The notes under the pieces were generated by a model. The model was not told where the DNA came from. It saw only the letters and a program-made list of their open reading frames with translations, and ran no database searches. A stretch of DNA of 64,000 bases, taken from Heterotrichella gracilis (taxonomy: Eukaryota > Sar > Xanthophyceae > Tribonematales > Xanthonemataceae). Below, one piece after another: positions 34,838-43,800 of the stretch (the first letter of the stretch is position 1; every line of letters starts with the position of its first letter). The stretch spans positions 58,252-122,251 of the forward strand of contig JAULBX010006997.1 of assembly GCA_032358255.1 (NCBI GenBank), written 5' to 3'. A program made the translations under genes and the position numbers.

Positions 34838-34861
34838 GTGTATTTTTTGAAAGTAGCTTGC

Positions 34862-36160
34862 TTAAATCTGTCTGACGATGGAGATATCTTTGGTAGCTAA
34901 TTTCTCTTCTAACCAAAGTCGAAGACGATCGGTGGATGATTTGACGTCTTTTTTTGAACTTTGAAAAATAAGCACGGTGATTGTTTTTTTGTTTTCTTGT
35001 GACGAGCGTAAGATATGTTTACCAATAGATACATTTGTAAGCTCAGGAAATAAAATGCCTATTTCAGTGAGAATGGTTGAATTTTCAAATTTGTAATCTG
35101 ACAACTCTTCCTTCACTTTTTGTAATTCGGCATCTTTGATAGATAGCTCATTCGATTGACCGTGAATCTCATTCAATATTTCACTTTTAATGTCTCTGGC
35201 ATCCTGAATGATCTTTAATTGGGTGTTTCTAATATCATAGGCAATAAGTTTTTGGTTTAAACTATCTGTTTCATTTGAACTAAATCGTTTGGTTAAAAAA
35301 GCCAGTTCTATTTTTTTAGGTCTTGAATTAAAATTCGTTTTTTTATAAATGATGGTGTAACCTTTATTTGAAAATTCGGTGTTAATAAACTGCTCCACTT
35401 TTTGGTTATATTTTTTTTCCTGAAAAAGAGTGTAGGCAAGATAAAAACTGGGAACCAGCATAATGATGATCAAGGCAGAGATGCCATAACGGATTTTTTT
35501 ATCCAGACTGCTTTTTAATAAGGTGAGTGGTTGATATTTTAGATATTTTACAATGAAAAAGGTTGAAATGCAAATAAAAAAACAATTGATAATGTATAAA
35601 TAAAACGCTCCAAAGAAGTAGGAGTAATTGCCTACTGCTAAACCATAGCCTGAAGTGCAGAGGGGTGGCATTAAGGCGGTAGCAATAGCTACGCCGGGAA
35701 TGGGATTTCCTTTTTCTACTCGGGTAATGGCTATAACACCTACTAAGCCACCAAAGAAAGCAATCATTACATCATAAATGTTAGGCGAAGTGCGGGCCAA
35801 TAATTCAGACTGTGTTTCCTTGAATGGGCTCAAATAAAAGTAAGTGGTGGCTACTAGTAAACTGACAATGGTAGCAACGAATAAATTTTTCCCCGATTTT
35901 TTTAGTAAATCAAAATCAAAAGTACCAAGCGCAAAACCTGCACCAACAATTGGTCCCATTAAAGGTGAAATGAGCATTGCGCCAATGATGACGGCGGTTG
36001 AATTTACGTTTAAACCTACGCAAGCCACTACTATGGCGCAAGCAAGAATCCAAAGATTAGATCCCCGAAAGGACACATTTGATTTTACATTTTCTAAGAC
36101 ACGCGCTTGGTCTTCTTCTCCGTTTTTTAAATTGATAAATTCAATTACTTTCTGAATCAT
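34862..36160 (-). CDS. DUF389-family membrane protein
   Basis: This 432-residue protein has about six membrane helices in its first 240 residues and the DUF389 hallmarks NSTAVIIGAMLISPLMGPIVG (about 53-73) and IPGVAIATALMPPLCTSGYGLA. The C-terminal half is soluble, with a charged helical, coiled-coil-like stretch (about 320-365). The family is widespread and its function is unknown. It is a single gene, converging on the CUB/PKD gene. Confidence 0.9.
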   Translation of the reverse strand: MIQKVIEFINLKNGEEDQARVLENVKSNVSFRGSNLWILACAIVVACVGLNVNSTAVIIGAMLISPLMGPIVGAGFALGTFDFDLLKKSGKNLFVATIVSLLVATTYFYLSPFKETQSELLARTSPNIYDVMIAFFGGLVGVIAITRVEKGNPIPGVAIATALMPPLCTSGYGLAVGNYSYFFGAFYLYIINCFFICISTFFIVKYLKYQPLTLLKSSLDKKIRYGISALIIIMLVPSFYLAYTLFQEKKYNQKVEQFINTEFSNKGYTIIYKKTNFNSRPKKIELAFLTKRFSSNETDSLNQKLIAYDIRNTQLKIIQDARDIKSEILNEIHGQSNELSIKDAELQKVKEELSDYKFENSTILTEIGILFPELTNVSIGKHILRSSQENKKTITVLIFQSSKKDVKSSTDRLRLWLEEKLATKDISIVRQI

Positions 36161-36222
36161 CTTTTAATTGAGTATGCTTAAAGGTTTAATTAATAGTAAA
36201 AACTATAAATTGAATGGCGAAA

Positions 36223-37362
36223 TTATTTTAGAATGAGTTTTCCTTGCATTCGTTCTTTGTTTTCAGAGAGTACTGAATAAGTATAAATGCCTTTTTCTTT
36301 TCCTTCCAACGAAAGGGTTAAGTTACTTTCTTTTGTGAAGGTTTCGAAAATGAGTTTTCCCGTCACATCAAAGACGCGAACTTTATCGCCGGCATTTAAA
36401 TTTGAGAATGCAAATTGACCAGTGCTTGGATTAGGGAACACCTGAATGGTATTTTCGGTCAAACTATTTTTATCTATTCCCACAGCGTCTAACTCGGTAC
36501 TGAACATAAAATCGGTGGACCAATCGCTGTAATGTCCGCCATTATTAGCGCGTACATGCCAATAGTATTTTGTGTCTGCACTTAAACCGGTGGTTAAATA
36601 AAAATTATTGATTCCGTTTTTTGCTGATTTAATAATGTTTTGATAAAAGGGATCATCCGAAACTTCCAATTCATATTCAACGGCGCCACCCACGGCGTTC
36701 CATTTTAAAAGCACTGAAGCTGCAGTAGGAATGGCAATAGCATTATTTACAGGCGAAGTTAAAACAGGTATAGAAGGCACGCTGTCGTTTGAGCCGGTTG
36801 CAGTGATAAACATTTCATGTTTTAAGTTTGGAAGATCGTTGGCATTTCTGGGAGCAAGCACAATGGTATCTACGATATTCATTCCCGAAGTGACGCGGCC
36901 ATAAACAGAATACTGACCATTTAAACTGGCCGCCGTAGCCACACAAATAAAAAATTGCGAAGTGGCCGAATTAATATTGGAAGATCGCGCTGCCGATAAT
37001 ATTCCTCGGAGGTGTTTGGCGGTGCTAAACTCCGCGTTAACGGTTGGTTGTCCTGCCTGTCCATAACCCCAGGTGGAAGTAGCTCCGTGACGTGAATTAG
37101 GATCGCCTCCTTGGATCATAAATCCCGGAATGACCCGATGAAAAGCGGTAGTGTCATAAAAATGGGCGGCCACTAAAGAATCAAAATTACGCGTGTGGTG
37201 ATAGGCGAGGTTTGGAAAAAGTTCAATATTAATGGAGCCAATAAAAACGCCGGCTCGTTTAATGTCTATTTTATAGGTTGGTTTTCCTGTATAGGTAACC
37301 TGGCTGTTTAAAACCTGACTACAGGTGATAAAGAGCAAACAAAGCGTGTAAATTTTTTTCAT
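36223..37362 (-). CDS. T9SS-exported cyclophilin-type peptidyl-prolyl isomerase with FnIII-like domain
   Basis: This 379-residue protein has a signal peptide (1 to about 20). A cyclophilin domain (about 27-190) keeps FHRVIPGFMIQGGD with the catalytic arginine, and SQFFI and GQYSVYGRV. A fibronectin III-like domain follows (about 195-290; VLLKWNAVGGAVEYELEVS, YYWHVRANN), then a type A T9SS sorting domain (about 300-379; VFPNPSTGQFAF, GIYTYSVL). It would fold proteins at or outside the outer membrane, which is unusual because cyclophilins are normally periplasmic or cytoplasmic. Monocistronic. Confidence 0.9.
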   Translation of the reverse strand: MKKIYTLCLLFITCSQVLNSQVTYTGKPTYKIDIKRAGVFIGSINIELFPNLAYHHTRNFDSLVAAHFYDTTAFHRVIPGFMIQGGDPNSRHGATSTWGYGQAGQPTVNAEFSTAKHLRGILSAARSSNINSATSQFFICVATAASLNGQYSVYGRVTSGMNIVDTIVLAPRNANDLPNLKHEMFITATGSNDSVPSIPVLTSPVNNAIAIPTAASVLLKWNAVGGAVEYELEVSDDPFYQNIIKSAKNGINNFYLTTGLSADTKYYWHVRANNGGHYSDWSTDFMFSTELDAVGIDKNSLTENTIQVFPNPSTGQFAFSNLNAGDKVRVFDVTGKLIFETFTKESNLTLSLEGKEKGIYTYSVLSENKERMQGKLILK

Positions 37363-37427
37363 GATAAAAAAGTTGAAGTCTTATTATCATAAATGTAGTA
37401 ATAAAAAATAAGTGAATCAAAGAGATT

Positions 37428-37916
37428 TTAAGAAATCACAGTCCAGGCTTCTTTTGTACTGAGTTCTGGTTTACCATTCATTTTTAAATAAGTAAACAAC
37501 TGTAAACGGTAGGCTGCCAGCCATTTTATGGGTGCGTTAATAATGGCCGTTCCAAGAATCATTTTTTCTTTAGAGGGTAGCTCAACTTCCATTTTATTCA
37601 GATCCTCTTCTGTAATCATATTCATGTACATCAATATGTCTTCCATTTGTTGATCTAAATGTTCTTTGAAATTCTCTCGTGTTACTGTTTTACGCTGTGC
37701 TCTGATCTTCACCCATTCTTCGGGATTGAGATCGTTTTTAATGAACCAACGTAACATCGTAGCACCAATGCCAGACAAATATTGCATGAGTTCTAAGGTA
37801 CTTCTCATTTTTTCAGCCGGTCTAAAGTCCAGATCTTTCTCCTCAATAAAAGGCGCCAATTGTTTGATCAAAAAAATTTCTCTTTGTAAGTTTTGTAATA
37901 AATGTTGTTTGAACAT
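37428..37916 (-). CDS. DinB-like four-helix protein
   Basis: This 162-residue helical protein has the layout of the DinB superfamily: an N-terminal bundle with ELMQYLSGIGATML and a C-terminal helix WLAAYRLQLFTYLK. The metal-binding histidines of classical DinB proteins are not visible, so it may lack metal or bind differently. It lies 19 bases after the methyltransferase gene on the same strand, suggesting co-transcription. The family call rests on overall shape. Confidence 0.65.
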   Translation of the reverse strand: MFKQHLLQNLQREIFLIKQLAPFIEEKDLDFRPAEKMRSTLELMQYLSGIGATMLRWFIKNDLNPEEWVKIRAQRKTVTRENFKEHLDQQMEDILMYMNMITEEDLNKMEVELPSKEKMILGTAIINAPIKWLAAYRLQLFTYLKMNGKPELSTKEAWTVIS

Positions 37917-37935
37917 ACTTGTTTTTTTTAATGGA

Positions 37936-38838
37936 TTAGGCTTCTTTCTTTAAATTTCCCCAAACACCCAAAGGCAGTTTTACACCACTTCTGGCATTGA
38001 GATATAATTCACCAATACTTAATTCGGATTGGTGTTTCTGTGCAAAGGGAGATAATAAATTTTCGGGTACCAGTGCTGAAAAGCCTAATGAATAGGCATT
38101 CAAGATCAATAAATGTTCTTTAGGGTCAATGATCTGTAAAACACCCTGCATCATCTCAGCAATATTATCTTCCAGTTTCCATTTTTCTCCGGCCGGACCA
38201 TGTCCAAATGCCGGTGGATCTAAGATTAAACCTTGGTATAAATTCCCTCTTCGTATTTCTTTTTTTACAAATTTTAAAGCATCATCCACCAACCAACGGA
38301 TATTATCCAGATTGGACTTTTGCATATTTTCATTGGCCCAGGTCACAACTTGTTTAATACTGTCTACATGTGTTACATCAGCTCCCGCAGCTCTGGCCGC
38401 AATGGAAGCACCACCGGTATACGCAAATAGATTTAAGAATTTAGCTTTTGGTTTATTGCAAAGAAAATTATAGATCTTATCCCAATTCACACATTGCTCA
38501 GGAAAAATGCCTACGTGTTTAAAGGAAGTTAAGCCTAAGCGAAACGTTATTTCGGGTTTATTATTTCGGGTTTCGGGTTTCGTGTTTCCCAAGGTATACT
38601 TGATCTCCCATTGATCGGGCATTTGTTTGAATTTTTTCCAATCACCACTGCTGGATGAGCGTGGAATGAATTTAACATGCGCCATTTTTTCCCATTCACT
38701 TTCCGAATAGATCTTTGGCCAAACAGCCTGGGGTTCCGGACGAATGGTGATGTACTTGCCAAAACGTTCCAATTTTTCAAAATCACCACAGTCTATTAGT
38801 TCATAATCGTCGAAGGTGCTTGGACTCAATAATTGCAT
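37936..38838 (-). CDS. Class I SAM-dependent (rRNA-type) methyltransferase
   Basis: This 300-residue methyltransferase has an N-terminal part of about 100 residues and a Rossmann-type catalytic domain with FLNLFAYTGGASIAARAAGA (SAM motif I) and LILDPPAFGHG (the substrate-base motif of RlmI/RlmK-like 23S rRNA cytosine methyltransferases). ATG at 38838 is chosen because the upstream TTG at 38859 overlaps a promoter -7 box. Residues about 85-97 (TKPETRNNKPE) are coded by a short tandem repeat that looks like intergenic repeat DNA captured in frame. Confidence 0.88.
   Translation of the reverse strand: MQLLSPSTFDDYELIDCGDFEKLERFGKYITIRPEPQAVWPKIYSESEWEKMAHVKFIPRSSSSGDWKKFKQMPDQWEIKYTLGNTKPETRNNKPEITFRLGLTSFKHVGIFPEQCVNWDKIYNFLCNKPKAKFLNLFAYTGGASIAARAAGADVTHVDSIKQVVTWANENMQKSNLDNIRWLVDDALKFVKKEIRRGNLYQGLILDPPAFGHGPAGEKWKLEDNIAEMMQGVLQIIDPKEHLLILNAYSLGFSALVPENLLSPFAQKHQSELSIGELYLNARSGVKLPLGVWGNLKKEA
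38548..38590. repeat. Tandem repeat inside the methyltransferase gene
   Basis: On the plus strand, TTATTTCGGGTTT occurs twice and is followed by further TTTCGGG and TTTCGTG units and TTTCCC. On the coding strand these read as AAACCCGAAA-type words, like the AACCTGAAAC words in spacer DNA near 18475-18500. The frame stays open across it and codes for Lys-Pro-Glu-rich sequence. Confidence 0.75.
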
Positions 38839-38856
38839 AATAAAATTTTCTAAGTC

Positions 38857-38888
38857 CAAAGTTACAATTAAAACAGAAAGGTTAACAA
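38857..38888 (-). promoter_or_regulatory. Promoter candidate for the methyltransferase gene
   Basis: On the minus strand, TTG (38886-38888), 21 bases, then TAACTTTG (38857-38864; exact TAnnTTTG) make a good Bacteroidota promoter. The transcript would start near 38850, leaving a short leader before ATG at 38838. Confidence 0.55.
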
Positions 38889-38903
38889 CTGAGGGCTCAA
38901 AAA

Positions 38904-38935
38904 TTGGAAATCCTATGATATTTCAAATATCTTAG
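38904..38935 (+). promoter_or_regulatory. Promoter with overlapping palindrome before the glycan operon
   Basis: TTG (38904-38906), 21 bases, then TATCTTAG (38928-38935; 7 of 8 with TAnnTTTG) stand just before the first gene of the glycan operon. A perfect palindrome, GATATTT-C-AAATATC (38917-38931), fills the spacer and overlaps the -7 box, which is where a repressor would block the polymerase. No regulator gene is adjacent. Confidence 0.45.
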
Positions 38936-38950
38936 ACCAAAATTAAATAT

Positions 38951-40375
38951 ATGCATACAAATCGTTCGGCCTTTATTACGCTTATTTCAGTCTTTTTTTT
39001 CTGGGGCTTTGTGGCCGCCAGTAATGATATCCTTATCCCGGTGTTTAAAGAAAAATTGAACCTCGAACAATGGCAAAGTCAATTGATCTCTGTGGCGTTT
39101 TATCTGGCTTACACGGTTGGATCCATTATTTATATTTTGGCTTCAAAGTTATATGGCAGCGATATTTTAAACAAGTTAGGCTATAAAAACGGAATTGCTT
39201 TGGGATTGTGTATTTCAGCAATTGGAACTTTATTGTTTTATCCTGCTGCCCAATTAGTTTCTTTTAATTTAATGATCACCGGATTATTCATCGTTGCACT
39301 TGGTTTCTCTTTGCAGCAAACCGCGGCCAATCCATTAGCTATTGTGATGGGCGACCCTAAAATGGCATCACAGCGACTGAGTCTTGCGGGCGGCGTGAAT
39401 AATATTGGTACCACCATTGGTCCTCTGGTTGTTAGTTATTCCATTTTTGGTGCGGTTGGTTCTCAATTAAAATTGGATTCTATTGAGTCTGTCAAATTTC
39501 CTTATTTAATTTTAGGGGCTGCTTTTTTAGTTGTGGCCTTAATTTTTAAGTTTTCTTCTTTGCCCAATCAAATCTTTCAGGAAGATGATAAAACCAACAA
39601 CAGTCAAGTTAATGTCGGTAAAGGCGTTTTAAATTATCCGCAATTGGTTTTAGGCATGATTGCCATTTTTGTTTATGTTGGTGTGGAAGTTTCTACCGCT
39701 TCTAATTTACCGGAATACATGAAACAATACGCCGGAATTGAGACATCCAGTGCAGCTCCCTATATTTCGTTGTTTTGGGCAAGTTTAATGATTGGTCGCT
39801 GGACCAGTTCAGCAGGCGCTTTTGAAACATCTTCGCAATTAAAAAAAATCTTACGGTTTATAATGCCTTATGCGGCATTCGCTGTTTTTTTATTGGTGAA
39901 TGCTATTGCAAATAGTGATCTATCGGTGTTTTATCCTTATTCTTTTGTGATCCTGATTTTAATACTGGCAGATGTATTGAGCGGAGGAAATCCGGCCAGA
40001 CAATTACTTATCTTTTCTTTTTGCGGTATTGCAGCCTTGATCATAGGCATGTTAACGAGCGGACTCATAAGTGTATATGCCTTTATTAGTGTAGGACTGT
40101 TTTGTTCAACTTTATGGCCCTGCATTTTTACTTTAGCCATTTCAGGCTTGGGAAAATTCACCAATCAAGGTTCAAGTTATTTAATTATGATGATCATGGG
40201 TGGTGGTTTAATAAGCTGGTTGCAAGGCTGGTTAGCAGGTCCTGATATGTTAGGAATAAAGGCGAGTTATGTGGTGGGTGTGGTTTGTTTTCTTTATTTG
40301 GCTTTTTATGGCTGGAAAGTATCAGGCATTCTCAAAAAGCAGAACATTGAATTAGAGCCTTCTAAAGGCCATTAA
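38951..40375 (+). CDS. FHS-family sugar MFS permease (NagP/FucP-like)
   Basis: This 474-residue protein has 12 membrane helices. Its FFFWGFVAASNDILIPVFK opening and ALGFSLQQTAANPLA segment fit the fucose/galactose/glucose-proton symporter family. Members import fucose, glucose or N-acetylglucosamine through the inner membrane. As the first gene of a cluster of secreted hexosaminidase, mannosidases and glycosylasparaginase, it probably brings in GlcNAc or mannose set free in the periplasm; this substrate is inferred. Confidence 0.88.
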   Translation: MHTNRSAFITLISVFFFWGFVAASNDILIPVFKEKLNLEQWQSQLISVAFYLAYTVGSIIYILASKLYGSDILNKLGYKNGIALGLCISAIGTLLFYPAAQLVSFNLMITGLFIVALGFSLQQTAANPLAIVMGDPKMASQRLSLAGGVNNIGTTIGPLVVSYSIFGAVGSQLKLDSIESVKFPYLILGAAFLVVALIFKFSSLPNQIFQEDDKTNNSQVNVGKGVLNYPQLVLGMIAIFVYVGVEVSTASNLPEYMKQYAGIETSSAAPYISLFWASLMIGRWTSSAGAFETSSQLKKILRFIMPYAAFAVFLLVNAIANSDLSVFYPYSFVILILILADVLSGGNPARQLLIFSFCGIAALIIGMLTSGLISVYAFISVGLFCSTLWPCIFTLAISGLGKFTNQGSSYLIMMIMGGGLISWLQGWLAGPDMLGIKASYVVGVVCFLYLAFYGWKVSGILKKQNIELEPSKGH

Positions 40376-40463
40376 TTTAAAAAGTAAATGGTAAATAAGT
40401 TTGTGCCTGACAAAAAATTATCCTTACTTTCAATCAACAATTTAACCGTAAAACGAACTAAGG

Positions 40464-42203
40464 ATGGAAAAACACGCTAAGAATTGTTCATGTGGCTGTC
40501 ATGAAAACATCATTCCGGATGGCTTTTCACGAAAAGATTTTTTAAGAAAGGTTGGCGCGGCTACCATGGGCTTGGGTTTAGCGCCTTTAGCTTCTTTTGC
40601 ATTGACAGATGATAAAGGAAAAGCAGAAGAGTTTTTAAAGAGTACGGTTATTCGAAAAGGAAAGGCCAAACAAATAACCTTATTACATACCACCGATATT
40701 CATGGGCAGGTAAACGTACACGATGAATTTTTTTGGGAGAACGAACAAGCCGTTTTTAAAAAAAGGGGAGGCTTTGCACATCTTAAAACACTCATTAATG
40801 ACATTCGTAAAAAAAATCCAAACACCTTGTTGTTAGACGGAGGTGATTGTTTTCAGGGAAGTGCTATTGCCAGTTTAAGCGAAGGAGCTGCTTTGATTCC
40901 ACTCATGAATAATTTACAATACAATTTAATGCTGCCCGGAAATTGGGAAGTGGCCTACGGTAAAAAGATGTTGGTGAAAGATATGGGGGCTTATGATGCG
41001 CCAAAAGTGTGTGCCAATATGTGGAATGAAGGAACAGAAGAATTTATGTTTCCACCGTATCAAACATTTTTTTTAGGTGGAATAAAGATTGGTTTTGTGG
41101 GCTATAATGATCCCTTAACACCCATTCGACAATCACCTGCCTACAGTGCGGGCATAAAATTTCAAGATCCTGAAAAAAATATTGCAAAGTATATTAAACT
41201 TCTGCGTGAACAAGAACAATGTGACGTGGTCATTGCCCTTACGCATATGGGAATGGCGCAACAATTAAATCTGGCAAATCAATCTTACTCCGAAGGTTTG
41301 GATTATGTTTTTGGCGCTGACACCCACGAACGAATTCGTCAACCGCTAGAAGGCAAGTATGCCAAGGTAACCGAGCCGGGGGCTTTTTCATCTTTTATTG
41401 GAAAAATGGATCTGGTGATCGAAAACGGTAAGATCAAAGAAGAGGCATACGAGTTAATTGATGTTGATCCTTTGAAATACAAAGCAGATGAAGAAATGCT
41501 TGAGCTTATTAAAAAAGCGCATGAACCATATAACAAAGAGAACAAAAAAGTGATTGGAAAAAGTACCACAACTTTACAACGTTATTTTGTGATAGAGACA
41601 CCTATGGATAATCTCATCACCGATGCTTTGATGTGGAAGTTTCAACCGGATATTGCTCTTTCTAACGGATTCCGCTTTTGTCCACCTTTGATACCAGATC
41701 CAAAAACAAAAGAAGCAGAGATCACTAAAGAGTTTTTATGGAGCATGTTACCTGTTAATTCGGAAGTAAAGACAGGTAAAATAACCGGAAAGCAGTTGCG
41801 AAACTGGATGGAAAAAGAATTGGAGAATGTTTTTGCCAAAGATCCAACGAAACGATTTGGTGGTTGGTTAGTGCGTTTTCAAGGAATGAAATTAAAGTTT
41901 GCCATGAACAACGAGATGGGTAAACGTGTGCAGGAAATTCTGGTAAAGGATGTGCCTTTGGATGAAACAAAAATTTATTCTGTACTTGCTTGCGAACGTG
42001 ATGGCGATCCCGATGATATGCTTTGTCGAATTAAAGATGTTAAAAGTCCAAAACGACTCGGGCTTACCTTGCATGAAGTGATGGAAGAGTATTTAGCAAA
42101 GCACTCACCGGTTTCACCTAAAATAGAAGGAAGGGCTGTTGCCACAGATGCTCCATCCACACTGCTTTCTCAGGTATTAGGAGTCAATTATCAATTCAGA
42201 TGA
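40464..42203 (+). CDS. Metallophosphoesterase/5'-nucleotidase-like protein, SoxB-related
   Basis: This 579-residue protein has a Cys/His-rich N-terminus (CSCGCH, residues 8-13), a Tat-like signal (SRKDFLRKVGAATMG) and two domains. The metallophosphoesterase domain shows HTTDIHGQ, DGGDCFQGS, GNWE (where 5'-nucleotidases have GNHE) and GADTHE (where GHTH is usual). The 5'-nucleotidase C-terminal domain follows (from about 355). The GNWE form recalls SoxB thiosulfohydrolases. It may hydrolyse nucleotides, or sulfate or phosphate esters, in the periplasm. The next gene overlaps its stop by four bases (ATGA). Confidence 0.8.
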   Translation: MEKHAKNCSCGCHENIIPDGFSRKDFLRKVGAATMGLGLAPLASFALTDDKGKAEEFLKSTVIRKGKAKQITLLHTTDIHGQVNVHDEFFWENEQAVFKKRGGFAHLKTLINDIRKKNPNTLLLDGGDCFQGSAIASLSEGAALIPLMNNLQYNLMLPGNWEVAYGKKMLVKDMGAYDAPKVCANMWNEGTEEFMFPPYQTFFLGGIKIGFVGYNDPLTPIRQSPAYSAGIKFQDPEKNIAKYIKLLREQEQCDVVIALTHMGMAQQLNLANQSYSEGLDYVFGADTHERIRQPLEGKYAKVTEPGAFSSFIGKMDLVIENGKIKEEAYELIDVDPLKYKADEEMLELIKKAHEPYNKENKKVIGKSTTTLQRYFVIETPMDNLITDALMWKFQPDIALSNGFRFCPPLIPDPKTKEAEITKEFLWSMLPVNSEVKTGKITGKQLRNWMEKELENVFAKDPTKRFGGWLVRFQGMKLKFAMNNEMGKRVQEILVKDVPLDETKIYSVLACERDGDPDDMLCRIKDVKSPKRLGLTLHEVMEEYLAKHSPVSPKIEGRAVATDAPSTLLSQVLGVNYQFR

Positions 42204-43798
42204 AAAAAATACTTTTATTCTTTTTTCTTATTAGTGCCAGCTTAAGTGAAGCTCAAAATACTAATACCGTTTTGCCATTAATTCCTTGGCCCAATCAGAT
42301 CAACACGGCCAATGGTGAATTTACATTAACGTCTATGACCCAATTTTACAGCGCAGATAAAAGACTTGCAGAGGAATTCCGTTATTTTAATGCCTATCTT
42401 AAAAAAAATCATGGCTTCGAACTCAAACAAACCAATAGTCCCTTTGAGAAAAATACCATCAAACTGATTCGATTGATCAATCCATCTGATTCTATCAATG
42501 GATCTTATGAACTTTCTATTTCAAATTCTAAACTGGTCATCAAAGGTGAAACCTCAGGTGTTTTTTATGCTTTTCAATCCTTAATTCAATTGATCAACGC
42601 ACAAACCGGACCTGAAATTAAATTACCTTTTTTGACTATCACAGATAAACCTGAATTTTCATGGCGAGGAATGCATTTAGACGTGTGTCGTCATTTTTAT
42701 CCGATTTCATTTGTGAAGCGATATATTGATCTGCTTGCTTTATATAAAATGAATACGTTTCATTGGCATTTAACCGAGGACCAAGGCTGGCGCATTGAAA
42801 TTAAAAAATATCCTAAACTCACGCAAATTGGCGCCTGGAGAAAAGGCAGTATGATAGGCAAATACGATGATCAGCAATTTGATACGCTTAGGTATGGTGG
42901 GTATTATACGCAAGAAGAAATTAAAGAGGTGGTGGCCTATGCTCAAGAGCGTCACATTACCATTGTGCCTGAAATAGAAATGCCGGGACACGCCATGGCT
43001 GCTATTGCTTCTTATCCATTTCTTTCCTGCACAGGAAAACAATATGATGTGGCAAGATCGTGGGGTGTGTTTGATGAAGTGTATTGCCCCAAGGATTCAA
43101 CATTTGCTTTTTTAGAAGATGTTTTATCGGAAGTGATGGCACTCTTTCCCGGAAAATATATTCACATAGGAGGAGATGAATGTCCTAAAACAAATTGGAA
43201 AAAATGTGCGCATTGTCAGCAATTGATCAAAACAGAAGGATTAAAAGATGAACATGAATTACAAAGTTATTTTATTCGTCGCATTGAAAAGTTTGTCAAC
43301 AAAAACGGAAGGCAGATCATTGGTTGGGATGAAATTCTAGAAGGCGGCTTAGCTCCAAATGCCTCTGTGATGAGCTGGCGCGGTACCGAAGGGGGAATAG
43401 CTGCAGCCAGACAAAAACATCAAGTGGTCATGAGTCCGGGTAAGCCTTGTTATTTTGATCATTATCAAAGTAAGGATATAAAAAGGGAGCCGCTGGCTAT
43501 TGGAGGATATAATCCTTTAGATTCTGTATATGCGTATGATCCGATTCCGAAAATACTCAAAGGAGATGAACGAAATTATATTTTAGGGGCTCAAGGAAAT
43601 GTATGGACCGAATACATATTAAGCGAAGCTCAGGTGGAGTACATGGCTGTTCCTCGTATGTGCGCCTTATCAGAGGCAGTATGGACTAGTGCAGGACGAA
43701 AATCGTACAGTAGTTTTGTCAATCGTTTAACCGTTCATCAATCGCTCTTAAAACAAATGAAGGTGAATTACGCTAAACACTTTTTAATAAAAAAATAA
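42200..43798 (+). CDS. Beta-N-acetylhexosaminidase, GH20
   Basis: This 532-residue enzyme has a signal peptide (1-19, ending SEAQ), a GH20b-type N-terminal domain (about 25-150) and the GH20 barrel. The barrel has HLTEDQGWRIEIKKYP and the catalytic Asp326-Glu327 pair in GGDEC. It removes terminal beta-GlcNAc or GalNAc with help from the substrate's acetamido group. It overlaps the metallophosphoesterase gene by four bases and is followed after two bases by the glycosylasparaginase, so translational coupling is likely. Confidence 0.95.
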   Translation: MKKILLFFFLISASLSEAQNTNTVLPLIPWPNQINTANGEFTLTSMTQFYSADKRLAEEFRYFNAYLKKNHGFELKQTNSPFEKNTIKLIRLINPSDSINGSYELSISNSKLVIKGETSGVFYAFQSLIQLINAQTGPEIKLPFLTITDKPEFSWRGMHLDVCRHFYPISFVKRYIDLLALYKMNTFHWHLTEDQGWRIEIKKYPKLTQIGAWRKGSMIGKYDDQQFDTLRYGGYYTQEEIKEVVAYAQERHITIVPEIEMPGHAMAAIASYPFLSCTGKQYDVARSWGVFDEVYCPKDSTFAFLEDVLSEVMALFPGKYIHIGGDECPKTNWKKCAHCQQLIKTEGLKDEHELQSYFIRRIEKFVNKNGRQIIGWDEILEGGLAPNASVMSWRGTEGGIAAARQKHQVVMSPGKPCYFDHYQSKDIKREPLAIGGYNPLDSVYAYDPIPKILKGDERNYILGAQGNVWTEYILSEAQVEYMAVPRMCALSEAVWTSAGRKSYSSFVNRLTVHQSLLKQMKVNYAKHFLIKK

Positions 43799-43800
43799 GC

